Source: Rhizodiscina lignyota | Taxonomy: Eukaryota > Ascomycota > Dothideomycetes > Aulographales > Rhizodiscinaceae | Length of the DNA: 64,000 bases | Assembly: GCA_010015805.1 (NCBI GenBank) | Contig: ML978126.1 | Location: 1,364,001-1,428,000, forward strand | Reading direction: 5' to 3' | In this document: piece after piece, positions 54,446-64,000 of the stretch | Layout of the letters: every line of letters starts with the position of its first letter | Numbering within the stretch: the stretch's first letter is position 1 | Notes under the pieces: model-generated | Told to the model about the DNA's origin: nothing | Database searches by the model: none | What the model saw: the letters and a program-made list of their open reading frames with translations, nothing else | Program-made: the position numbers and the translations under genes

Positions 54446-57422
54446 ATGGCACCTAAGCAGCGGACGTCAACGTCATACACGACAGGAAGCACGAAGCAGA
54501 GCACATCTTATCCATCATACTCGTATTCATACCCATACAATACAACCACTTCTCGTCCAAGGACTGGCAATCAGAGCACCGGCCGTCCAAGCACGTCAAG
54601 ACCCCGTACTGGCGCATCGACTATTGCTGGAATTGAAGCTCAACGCATCATCTGTGCGGTGACAGAGTCGCGTGGTGTCGCGCCGACTGTGGGCCTTGCG
54701 TTTGTCAATCTCGATACAGCCGAGTCAGCTCTATGCCAGATCAGTGACAGCCAAACTTATGTTCGAACATGTCATAAAATATCCCTCTACGCACCATCCG
54801 TGATACTGATCACAGGTTCCGCCGCAAACCCTGATTCCAAACTACTTTCAATCATCAAAGAGAACCTCGCGGACCTTGATGCTGATCTTGAGTTCCTCGA
54901 CCGACGCTACTTTGCTGAAAGTACAGGTCTGGAATACATTGAGCAGCTTGCCTTTCGTGATGATGTGGAAGCCATCAAAGTGGCGATTGGCGGCAACTAT
55001 TTTGCAGTCTGCTGCTTTGCCGCTGTATGATCTGGTCAATCCCTTTCATTTTAGTCTACTTCTCATCTGAATCTAGGTGTTGAAGTATATCGACCACCAG
55101 CTCGGATCGACGTTTCAACGCCATACTCTCAGAATCAAATACGAACCCTCTGAAGGCTCCATGATGATTGACGTTGCAACTATCCGCTCACTTGAACTCA
55201 TCCAGAATCTGCAGAATCCAAAGTCCCGCGATTGCCTTTTTGGACTTCTCAACGAGACATCCACTCACATGGGGGCACGTTTGCTGCGCAGCAATATCCT
55301 CCAGCCATCTACGGATCAACCAACTCTTGCCACTCGCTATGACGCGGTGGAAGAATTGGCTTCGAAGGAGGAAATGTTCTATGCCACGAGACAGGGTTCG
55401 CGAGAATGTGATTTCTTTTTGGTGCGCGCTAACTGGATCTAGCGTTGAAAAACTTGCCAGATGTTGACAGGATACTGACAACTGTAAGTCCTCAGCAGTT
55501 GCTACATACTCAGGCCCTGACGGATCTAGTTGATTATCGTTCCGAATGAGCATGACGTTACCCATGCAGAACAAGATATCAACAGAATCATAATGTTGAA
55601 AGAGTTCGTGGAACGTATCCGGCCTGTTTATGAGGCACTCAGCGGCAGTGAAAGCGAAGTGCTCAAACAAATTCGCAGCGTAAGAGTCTGGACGACCAGT
55701 GTGACTGCTTGGGCTAATTTACCTAGCTTTGCCTTCCGGAGATTGTGAACCCCGTAGAGGATCTCATCAAAAGTGTGATCAACGAGGATGTAAAATATGC
55801 AAAGGCACCGGTAGAACTGCGGAACCAGAGAGTATATGCTGTTACTGTCAGACTGGAAATCTATTGTTTGTATTACAGCTGACCCATCAAGGCTGGTGTG
55901 AATGGCCTTCTCGATGTTGCACGAGTTACTTTTAAGGAGGCCATGGACGATGCTTACGAACACATGAAAGAGCTCAACGGTATGTACTAAGCGAACTCCT
56001 CATGCGGCTTCCATCTGACGTACAAATGAAGCGACGCATGAGTTGGACCTGGAGCTAAAGTTTGAAAACGTGCGTCAATTCTACCTGCGCCTCCCTGCAT
56101 CCGACCTGGAACATCGCGCTCTGCCACCCGTCATTACAAACATCATCCGAAAGAAGACATGGATAGAGTGCTCCACCCTGGACCTCATGAAGCTGAATCA
56201 GAAGATCCATGATGCACATCACGAAGTGCTCCTCCAGAGCGCGAACGCCATCCTGACTCTCATAGAATCCCTCAGAACTCACATGTCAAGCCTATTCCGA
56301 ATCTGTGAAGCCATCGCTATGTTGGACATGCTCTCGTCCTTTGCTCACCTCGTCACGAGTTATGAATACATACGGCCTCAGATTACGGATACGTTGGGAA
56401 TCAAGGCAGGACGTCATCCGATCAAAGAACGAGTGCAAACGACAAAGTTCATTCCCAACGACGTTTACTCATCCCAGAGTACTCGTTTCCAAATCATCAC
56501 AGGATGCAATATGAGCGGCAAGAGTACATACATCCGCATGATCGCACTTCTCGCGATTATGGCGCAAGTTGGAAGCTTCGTGCCGGCTTCTTATGCTTCC
56601 TTCCCAATCTTGCATCAGCTATTTGCTCGAACAAGCTTGGATGACAGCATTGAGGCGAATGTTTCAACTTTTGCCGCTGAGATGCGTGAGACAGCTTTCA
56701 TCCTGCGAAACATTGACAGGCGCAGCATGGCCATTGTTGATGAGCTGGGAAGGGGCACGAGCACACGGGATGGACTTGCTATTGCTATTGCTATTGCAGA
56801 AGCACTAGTGGATTCTCGTGCCTTGGTCTGGTTTGCGACCCACTTCCGGGAGCTGGCAAGGATCATGTCGGAGCGAAGTGGAGTAATCAATTTGCACTTG
56901 GCAGTCGATATTTCTGATGCTCAAAGCCGCACGAACAGGGGCGGGACTCGACATTCGAGCACAGACCTTGGCATCGATGACAACCACGTCAATGCTGAAA
57001 GCCAAACGATTACAATGCACTACACCGTCGCTCCTGGCCATGTCCAAACGACGCACTACGGCTTGGCTCTAGCGTCTGTTGTTCCACTCCCTGCCGCAGT
57101 TCTTGAAACGGCAGACAAGGTAGCACGCAAGCTGGACCTCAATGCGAAGACACGCAAGAAAACCAGTGCAGCAGTTCTGCGGGAGCGGAGGCGAAAGCTG
57201 ATCCTTAATCTCAAAGAGCACCTTGTACAAGCTCGGACAGGCGGCTTGGAAGGTGACGTACTGAGGGATTGGTTGGCCGAGTTGCAGAAAGAGTTTGTCA
57301 GGAGGATGGCAGAGATCGACAATGAAACAGAGTCAGTTATTCATGAAGAAGATGGAGATGAGAGTGATGTTCGAGATGAGAATGCGTCGGCGAATGGCAC
57401 CGACGCTATGATCGAAGATTAA
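54446..57422 (+). CDS. MSH4: MutS homologue 4 (meiotic)
   Basis: Seven exons, 54446-55024, 55077-55395, 55443-55483, 55530-55679, 55727-55846, 55892-55979 and 56032-57422, sum to 2688 nt (895 residues). Joins have GT-AG ends and read AVCCFAAVLKYIDHQL, YATRQALKNLPDVDRI and EHMKELNATHELDLEL, which is MSH4 order. A low-complexity start (SYPSYSYSYPYN) precedes the MutS II/III domains; the ATPase has TGCNMSGKSTYIRM near 592 and IVDELGRGTSTRDGLA near 668. MSH4 pairs with MSH5 to stabilise meiotic crossover intermediates and lacks the mismatch-recognition Phe domain. Exon 5's acceptor is TACCTAG; the exon 5 donor (GTCAGA) is the weakest. Confidence 0.9.
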
Positions 57423-57578
57423 CTGGAGGGCACGAGATAGCTTGAAAATGTCTGAGCACCGAAAGATTTGCTGGAACGAGAGTTCGTAGCAGTACTTGCT
57501 TGACGTCGCATATGTTGCTGTTCTACACATGAGAATCGAACGTGGACGTTCCTGTTGCATTGTGTTGACTATAACATA

Positions 57579-59072
57579 TCATGCACCTGCTGCGTCCACC
57601 AAGTTCAAGTACACCTCGCTCAGCGTGGGGAAGGCTGGGATTGCATGAGTGAGCTGCTCCAATGTCAATCCTCCCACTATAGCCACAGTGGATGGGTGTA
57701 TTAGTTCTGCAACGTCGTCGCCAACAAGCGTTGCCCCCAAAAGTTTGTTCGTCTGTTCCTCCACAATCCACTGTGCCCAACCGGCCTTGTAGCCTTCCGC
57801 ATGGAGCATGGCACCGACAGATACAACTGGTGCGGTAACTTCACGGAACGCTCTGCCCTCCTTCTGTGCTCTCGTCCTCGTGAGACCGACGGACGCGGCG
57901 TTCGGATTGGTGAACACAACCTGTGGAACTGCAGTATGATCGGCCGTTGCAGAAACATTGTCGTATTCTCGTGGCCGCACGTTGATGCCTTTGGCTTTCG
58001 CAATAATCGCGTTTGCCGCGATCTTGCCGTGATATTTGCACGAGTGCGTCAATGGAGCGCGGCCATTGATGTCTCCGGCGGCATAAAGCCAATCTCCAGG
58101 CACAGAGTCGACAAGCAGAGACTCGTTGACCGGGAGTGGAGTACCGTCAGTTTTTAGTCCAAACTGTTCTAATCCCATGTCATTTGTGCGGGCCTTCCTT
58201 CCCGCCGCAACGAGGATCTCAGTGCCCTGAATAGTCTCTCCTGTAGATAGCTCCACTTTCACAGATCCGTTGGCTTCTCGATGAACTTTGGTCGCCTCGG
58301 TACTCAAGTGAATCTTGACTCCTTGAGATTCAAGGCTTCCGCGGACAAGCTTTCCTGCCTCGGGGTCCATTCTCGGCAAGACTTCTGGTGCGATACAGAC
58401 GAGACTAACCTTGCCACCAAAACTTGCGTACACGGCGGACATCTCACAACCAACTGCACCGGCGCCGAGGACAATGAGATGCTCCGGAACTTCGCTGGCA
58501 CTTGTGGCCTGCCTGGGACCCCATGGATTCACCTCCGCAAGTCCTGGGATATTTGGAATCATTGGCACGCTGCCACTGCATAGTGCGACGGCGAGTTTTG
58601 CCTCAAGCTCGATCTTGTCTCCACTGCCTGACTGTACCGAGACCTTCTTAACACCCGTGAGTCGTCCTACTCCACGAACGAGATCCGCACCGCTATTCTC
58701 AACAAGTGGTACCAGTCGATCGGCATCGTTCCACTTCGATGTAAACGCATCCCTTCTTGCAAAAACAGCATGGACGTCAACACCGTTGGCTGAGTTAAGT
58801 CTCTCCTTCACACCAGTGACTGCCTTTGCTTCTTCCAGAGCCTGCAATGGCCGTAAGAGTGCCTTGCTTGGCACGCAGGCCCAAAACGGACAGTCGCCGC
58901 CGACAAGCTCCTCTTCAACTACAACAGCTGTATAGCCAGCCTTGACGAGTCGGGCGCCAATAACTCGACCAGCCCAGCCGGATCCTATGCATATCACATC
59001 GTATGTGGCGTTCTTAAGCGAGGAAGGAGCGTGAGAGCTTGGATGGAGATTGATGCTATTGTAAGGAGGCAT
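57579..59072 (-). CDS. FAD-dependent pyridine nucleotide-disulfide oxidoreductase
   Basis: An intronless frame of 497 residues from ATG 59072. FAD motif TYDVICIGSGWAGRVIGAR, a redox-active CPFWAC disulfide (in GGDCPFWACVPSKALLRP, replacing the usual CVNVGC), NAD motif LIVLGAGAVGCEMSAVYASF, LYAAGDINGRAPLTHSCKYH and the C-terminal His-Glu dyad in HAIPAFPTLSE. The fold is that of lipoamide dehydrogenase and mercuric reductase. The WAC type of active site reminds me of a bacterial subfamily, and the lack of introns fits a bacterial origin, but that is inference. The substrate is unknown; the protein should be cytosolic, as no mitochondrial peptide is clear. Confidence 0.85.
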   Translation of the reverse strand: MPPYNSINLHPSSHAPSSLKNATYDVICIGSGWAGRVIGARLVKAGYTAVVVEEELVGGDCPFWACVPSKALLRPLQALEEAKAVTGVKERLNSANGVDVHAVFARRDAFTSKWNDADRLVPLVENSGADLVRGVGRLTGVKKVSVQSGSGDKIELEAKLAVALCSGSVPMIPNIPGLAEVNPWGPRQATSASEVPEHLIVLGAGAVGCEMSAVYASFGGKVSLVCIAPEVLPRMDPEAGKLVRGSLESQGVKIHLSTEATKVHREANGSVKVELSTGETIQGTEILVAAGRKARTNDMGLEQFGLKTDGTPLPVNESLLVDSVPGDWLYAAGDINGRAPLTHSCKYHGKIAANAIIAKAKGINVRPREYDNVSATADHTAVPQVVFTNPNAASVGLTRTRAQKEGRAFREVTAPVVSVGAMLHAEGYKAGWAQWIVEEQTNKLLGATLVGDDVAELIHPSTVAIVGGLTLEQLTHAIPAFPTLSEVYLNLVDAAGA

Positions 59073-60032
59073 GACACGTGTAAAGTAATAGGGGCTGTGA
59101 TTCTCAATCAAACCAGATTTATGGGCTTTAACTGGGAAATAACAGTAAGAAAGACTTCAGTGGCAGTTGAGCGGTTGATCTCTGAAAGAGCCTGAACCTT
59201 AGTCTCCACCTCGGGCACGGACGGGAATCTTTATGCGAGAGGCGGTTGGCATTTTTGAGAAATCGAATCCGGTTATTACTTGAAAGGGAAACGCGAATAC
59301 TGCAAGAGAGGTATTGTGAAAGAGTCACCTGGTGTGGCAGAGGATCAAGTCCCACGCTTTGTATCCCACTTGGAATCAAGCGGCGTCAAACCCACAACAA
59401 TTCGCCTGACAAAGCACACTGGTCTCTTGGTGCCAATTATGAGACTGTAGATTCCCCATTGGTCTGCTGGCCAACGAGCAGCGGCAGGACTTGCAGATGT
59501 CGATATTGGCGAAACAGATTGAAAGGCTTGACACATATCCGGGGCTACTCGGGTGAGTAAGCTGCTCGAAGATTATCAAAGACTCTTTGCTTTCGTCGTG
59601 GCCGGGGAAATCATGCACGGTGAAGCGAATCGATTTACAGTTGTGAAGTCCAGTGAGAGGCGGCGCGCTGGTTCAGGAGTCGTTATGGCGTCCGGCCAAT
59701 CTCGGGACCCGCTTTTCCATTTTTTCAGCATCCGGAACGGAAAAATGAGATACCGGTCCTTACTCCTGCATTCGGATGAGGAATACCTGACTAAACTGGC
59801 ATAGAGCCATCACATCTCCACGGTACATCTTCTCGGGCCTCTAACTGGAGTTGTCACGACTAAAAAGACAAATATGGCAAGCGGTCAACATGCCGATATG
59901 TATAAACTTCCATACTGTCTCTCGACGAAGCCGCAAATCAATGTGGAAGGACTCCTGAAATGGCTGGAGAGAGGAACGTGAAAGAAGGAACAAGTATTCA
60001 AGTCTTTCCCAACCAAGACGAAGCTACGCTAA
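59073..60032. other. Intergenic region without supported gene
   Basis: About 960 bp between two divergent genes. Overlapping short frames occur on both strands; none has a family pattern. Confidence 0.45.
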
Positions 60033-61622
60033 GTGCATATGGCAGCTGCTCAGTTCCAGTTTATTGCATGTCAAACACCGAGCGCAGTCAAGGATCGGTC
60101 GAATCATCGATTGGCTCGCTCTCATGGCGCACGCCACTCCTTTATGGAGAAGCGGCGGAAGCTCGAGCAGCTTCAGGAAAATTTCCGTCTCGTAACTGAG
60201 CAACAGATTCAGCAACAGTCATCGAAGAGCCGTCGTACTCCAGCGGCTCTTCCCACCCCAGCTCGGAGTACCCCGAGCCCAACAACCACGATCCAGCCCA
60301 GTGTACTCGATCCCTTTGACTCTCTCGCTGTAGATTGCTCAAAGCTCCAAGTACTACTCGAGCATCGTAAGTGGTATACCCGTAACAATTCCTCGAATCG
60401 ATGGCTGACTAAATGACAGCGAGTGCCCGCCAAGCTACAGAGCCGGTCTTCAGCATCTCCGATCGCCTTTCGTTTCAAAGCTTTCGATCTGTCTTTCGGA
60501 CCGGCCTTGATGACCCCGCAGCTACGAATGCTTTGATGCTTAGTTTATTGTTCGCAGCAAATGAGGGCAAGGTCGATACAGAGTTCTTGGCTTGCAAGAA
60601 TCAGGCCATCCAGCACATCAACAACAAGATCGCATGTCCTCTCGAGAATTCGATTGAAGCTACCATCGGCTCGATTTTACTGCTAATTGGAGTCGAGGTT
60701 AGTTCTATATCTAACGGCAGTGCCATGTTCTCTTGAGCCTGCCGAGAGGTTAATTAAATGTAGTCTCGGCTAGGAGTTCGTTCCCATGTCCAAATCCATC
60801 TTCAAGGCATTCTCCAACTTCTGGGATTCTGTAATTCCCGACAGATATACCTCTGCGATGGCATTAAGCGTGCTATATTCTGGTCAGTCCATTGTTGATG
60901 ATCGAATTGCTGCTTGCTTACATTATATTGTTAGGCAAGACTTAAATGCAGCACTGACAACTGGTACCGAGCGAATCCTGAGCCACGGTATCTTTCCCGA
61001 GCTTGAATGGCGGCGCGACCCCTTTTGTTTCTCACTTTACACACTTCCAGCTGGCTTTGGGATACATTCAGAACTCTTTCCGGAGGAACTGATCGAGATT
61101 CTGGAAGATATCCACGCGCTGCAACAGATACGAAGCTTGACTGACATGCACGGTGATGCCGTATCTGTGCAACAGCTTGATAATCAACAAGCGTGGATCG
61201 AGTCTCGGCTGTACTATTGCTATCGAGCCACTGACCGGACGGACTTTGTTCTACTCGGCTGTGTAATGGCAGCATACCTTTGCACTTACATGCTATTCGC
61301 TGAAATCTGGGGTGGGCAGTGGATCCCTTCGTTCTGCTCGAGCCAACTCTTGCGCGCTTTGCAGCTCACCGAGAACAGCAGCTACTGGGATGGGCATGAA
61401 GACCTGCTGGTGTGGCTCCTGGTGACGGGCGGGGCGTTCGCCCAACCGGCCTTCAATCGATCGGAATACACGGTGCTTCTACACGGGAGCCACCACGCCG
61501 GGATTGCGCCATTCTTATCCTCTTGGCCCGATGTACAGGACATTCTGCAGAATTTTATCTGGTCAGAGAGACTCTTTTCCGCTCGGGGGAAGGCTTTTTG
61601 GGAAGCTTGCTGCATCTTTTAA
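60033..61622 (+). CDS. Fungal transcription-factor-like protein without a zinc cluster
   Basis: Exons 60033-60366, 60420-60697, 60764-60882 and 60935-61622 give 472 residues, all joins GT-AG. The start QFQFIACQTPSAVKDRSNHR then LARSHGARHSFMEKRRK is the FI-x-P-RSHxxR motif of a family usually annotated as fungal transcription factors although it lacks a Cys6 cluster. The middle LSRLGVRSHVQIHLQGILQLL-like block and CDGIKRAIFWQDLNAALTTGTER, then ELEWRRDPFCFSLYTLPAGF, are characteristic. Reading through exon 3 in another frame (ATG 60786) would give an unrelated peptide and I reject it. The role may be regulatory, but the DNA-binding part is unknown. Confidence 0.78.
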
Positions 61623-61829
61623 TCCGGTGACCGCCATCCGAATGCGGTAACAGTCAGGTCTTTCCAAATCAGGCTAGATTGAAACCCATTCATCAGTCAT
61701 GGAAGAGAAAATGCATTTTTGGCGTTCTGTCCATGGGCTTGAAATAAATAAATATGGCGCTGCCATCTGAATTGGAAGTCACAAGCTTGTTCAAACCTCG
61801 ATACTGGGAAAGCGATTCAACGTTTCAAT

Positions 61830-62889
61830 ATGGCACCACCAACAATGGCACGAGAATGGAATGAGGTATGACTTGTATTTCACAACGATTGGATGTGGGC
61901 TTATATGATTTTTACAGTTCGCTAAGTCGTACTCTGTGCCATCGCCATCCTCAATACAAGAGTTCCGAGCGCAGAAGCTGGAACGAATGCTCAAAACACA
62001 AGGATTCCTCAAAGACCCCAACTTTGCGGTTCTTGCAATCGGCGCAAAGGTGGAAAATACTCAGATCACTCTGCCGGAAGTTGCGGGCCATAAGTTTGGA
62101 CTGCGTATTTACCGACCCGCGAGAGAAACCGCCGCGACTTTGCCAATCATGCTGTATTTTCATGGCGGCTACTGGTGTGCGGGCGATGCCAACTCCGAGG
62201 ATTTTGGATGCCGAGCAATCGTGGCGCGTGGGACAGACATTATCATCCTGTCCTTCGAATACAGGCTCATTCCAGAAGTGAAATGGCACACGGTGTTCTC
62301 CGATGCCGAGTATGCAATGAAATGGGCAGCTTTGAATGCGAGCTCGTACGGTGGCGATACCTCGAAAGGCTTTTTAATTGGAGGTGCAGACGCTGGAGCC
62401 CATCTGGCTGCCATTTGCGCGGTTCGAGCTCGCGACAAGTATCCGAACATTAAACTCACTGGCCAAAACCTGATTGTGCCTACTTTTATGGTTTGGCCCG
62501 ACGAAAAGATTCCAGAGTCATGGCGGAGCCGTCTCTCATCACATACTGAAAATGCCGATGCCCCTGTGCTCAACCAGAAGCTCTTCGAAATGTTCTTGTC
62601 CGCGTTGAATGTGCCTGAGGACGAACAACGCAAGGGCGAGAATTTCCCAACGTGGGCGGACCTGAAGGGACTGCCTCCGGCCTACCTCCCAATGGATGAG
62701 TGCGATCCAATCCGAGACCATGGGTTCTTGTACGCCGAGCTGCTTCGCGATGCAGGTGTCTTAACCAGGACGGATTACTACAGAGGCCTGCCAAACATGT
62801 TTGTCCAATTCCCTGAGCTGCCCATGACTGCAATTGCGGGATTCCATCTCTCGGCCGCGATTAAGTGGCTGTTGCAGGAACGGAAATGA
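61830..62889 (+). CDS. Alpha/beta-hydrolase fold protein lacking catalytic residues
   Basis: Exons 61830-61865 and 61918-62889 give 335 residues; the 52-nt intron (GTATGA to TTACAG) joins MAPPTMAREWNE to FAKSYSVPSPS. The fold of the Abhydrolase_3 family is clear: oxyanion HGGYWCAG, then EYRLIPEVKWHTVFSDAEYAMKW and DECDPIRDHGFLYAELLRDAG (acid). At the nucleophile elbow, however, it reads GGADAGAHLAA where active members have GxSxG, so Asp replaces the Ser; where they have GLPHGF it reads GLPNMF, so the His is Asn. Both look lost, which suggests a pseudoenzyme or a non-hydrolytic role. The acid Asp and oxyanion Gly pair are kept. Neighbours are a regulator-like gene and a PEP-mutase-like gene. 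Confidence 0.82.
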
Positions 62890-63049
62890 TGTTGAATTGA
62901 GCTTATTGGTTCACTTGAAGAAGTAGTCCTGCCTATAGCACAATCAATGGATATCAAGGTTTTAGCTGGATATGAGATATTCCCTGTTTCACAGTCCCAC
63001 TTAGTTTGAATTAACTACCGAGACTGATTTCAGACAGGATTGCTCAGCC

Positions 63050-63823
63050 TTACGTCAACATCTTCTCAGCCTCACTCTTCAGTGCGGCCATTGCAGTGAA
63101 CTGTAGTGTCGGGCCTACACTAATTCTTGCTACACCAATCTCTGACAATTGAGCCACATTCAGGCCGTCCGGTGACAGCTTCATGGAGACGTTCAGCCGA
63201 CCGTCGAATTCTTTCACCATGCGTTCCACCTCTGCGCGGCTCACACCCCGCTTGGAGCCTCCCCAGACAAACACGGTCGTAGCACCAGCAGCGAGATATT
63301 GCTTTCCGCGGGTGATCACATCGTCCATGCATCCACCCTTGACCAAAGTATCACAACGCGCGTTCAAGGCGAAGTCTGGAACGCCCATCTTTTTTACCAC
63401 TTTCAGCACTCTCTCGATCCTGGCAACTGCTTCCTCGACTGAGTATTGCTTCCCTGTGTCCTTGTCGACATCTTCCATGTTGGCACCGGTGATACCGAGA
63501 TCCAGGAGTTTTGCAAAACCATCTTCAAGCTTGTCGCCGTAACCGTCCTGGAAGTCTACTGACAGTGGCTTATTGTGCTCAGTAGCCACTTTTGCGATGC
63601 CGCGAACACCGTTGAGATTTGTTTCCATATCCAGGTCGTCGTCTTCTAGGCCATATTCTCGCGCAACAGCATAGCTAGCAGTTGCTAGTGCTTTGCAAGA
63701 TGGAATTGATGCCAGAGTGCTCGCAGACAGAATATCCCAGACATTGGCGAAAACTACGGGTGAACCCGGCTTGTGGAGAGCTTTCAGCTCCTTTGCAGTG
63801 GCATTAAGCTTTGTTGAAGCCAT
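63050..63823 (-). CDS. PEP phosphonomutase / isocitrate-lyase superfamily enzyme
   Basis: A frame of 257 residues from ATG 63823 (longer starts at 63910 and upstream are possible). The TIM barrel runs from LKALHKPGSPVVFANVWDIL, through ATASYAVAREYGLED and PLSVDFQDGYGDKLED (metal-binding Asp pair) to GITGANMEDVDKDTGKQYS and FALNARCDTLVKG. These are the marks of the ICL/PEPM superfamily. The KxCGH motif of isocitrate and methylisocitrate lyase is absent, so a classical lyase is less likely; carboxyphosphonoenolpyruvate mutase-like or oxaloacetate-type activity would fit. If the 63910 start is used, an N-terminal extension rich in Ser, Thr and His precedes the barrel and could be a targeting peptide. 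Confidence 0.82.
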   Translation of the reverse strand: MASTKLNATAKELKALHKPGSPVVFANVWDILSASTLASIPSCKALATASYAVAREYGLEDDDLDMETNLNGVRGIAKVATEHNKPLSVDFQDGYGDKLEDGFAKLLDLGITGANMEDVDKDTGKQYSVEEAVARIERVLKVVKKMGVPDFALNARCDTLVKGGCMDDVITRGKQYLAAGATTVFVWGGSKRGVSRAEVERMVKEFDGRLNVSMKLSPDGLNVAQLSEIGVARISVGPTLQFTAMAALKSEAEKMLT

Positions 63824-64000
63824 TCTCGTGAGTTTGTGTGGAGGGCTAGTTGTTGTAGGTGAAGTCGAATGCTGATGTCTCTTCCGAGCTGCTGGGCTGC
63901 TGTTCTCCATCACTTTCTTGCACCGTTCATATACTCCGTCGTTTACATTGAGAAGTGTCCGAGTCACAGAGCGACAAAGTTCTCTGGGAGTGCCGAAGCA

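Noticed and set aside
55395-56031. MSH4 read as a pseudogene because of many frame changes
   Set aside because: Every frame change sits at a GT-AG intron of normal length and the spliced product keeps the MSH4 order and both ATPase motifs.
60786-61622. Uninterrupted plus-strand frame starting at ATG 60786
   Set aside because: Its first 40 codons run through exon 3 in another frame and an intron; the spliced reading gives the known family block ending DGIKRAIFWQDLN.

Overview
The window looks like nuclear DNA of a filamentous ascomycete (Pezizomycotina; Dothideomycetes is possible, but I cannot prove the class by eye). The reasons are dense genes (29 loci, about one per 2.2 kb) on both strands, short GT-AG introns (mostly 45-180 nt, often with a CTAAC-like branch site), and families typical of such fungi: sphingolipid C9-methyltransferase, Eis1 eisosome protein, NACHT-ankyrin NLR and a fungal transcription-factor-like protein. 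I see no CRISPR, operon, prophage, capsid-bearing element or recognisable transposase. All exon joins below come from reading splice sites and checking that the summed length divides by three and that conserved motifs run across the joins. Layout, 0-19 kb: eIF3b start (cut by the window edge), a small membrane protein, a SET-domain gene that appears broken, a divergent pair of putative vacuolar transporters (AVT-type amino-acid permease and Vhc1-type cation-chloride cotransporter), a DUF7730-like protein, a 14-3-3 gene with eight exons including 8-nt and 12-nt microexons, then a 3.8-kb stretch without a supported gene that holds a possible Pol III element, and EMC2. Layout, 19-42 kb: AP-3 delta, a THOC5-like protein, degenerate tandem repeats, a tyrosine phosphatase, Eis1, ATG5, two class I methyltransferases, sphingolipid C9-methyltransferase, a small single-span protein, an unknown conserved protein and a ZNG1/CobW metal chaperone. 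Layout, 42-64 kb: an F-box-like protein, an intronless NLR, a small stress-type protein, an SDR, the divergent pair RSA4 (ribosome assembly) and MSH4 (meiotic MutS), then a block that looks more accessory: an FAD disulfide oxidoreductase, a transcription-factor-like protein without a zinc cluster, an alpha/beta-hydrolase that seems to lack its catalytic Ser and His, and a PEP-mutase/isocitrate-lyase-like enzyme. Common themes are membrane traffic and the vacuole (AP-3, ATG5, AVT, Vhc1, Eis1, EMC2), but gene order here is not an operon and most neighbours are functionally unrelated. The most noteworthy observations are the SET pseudogene, the 14-3-3 microexons, a telomere-like 10-13-mer recurring upstream of five genes, two stop-free introns with lengths divisible by three that plain ORF calling would translate, and the pseudo-hydrolase.
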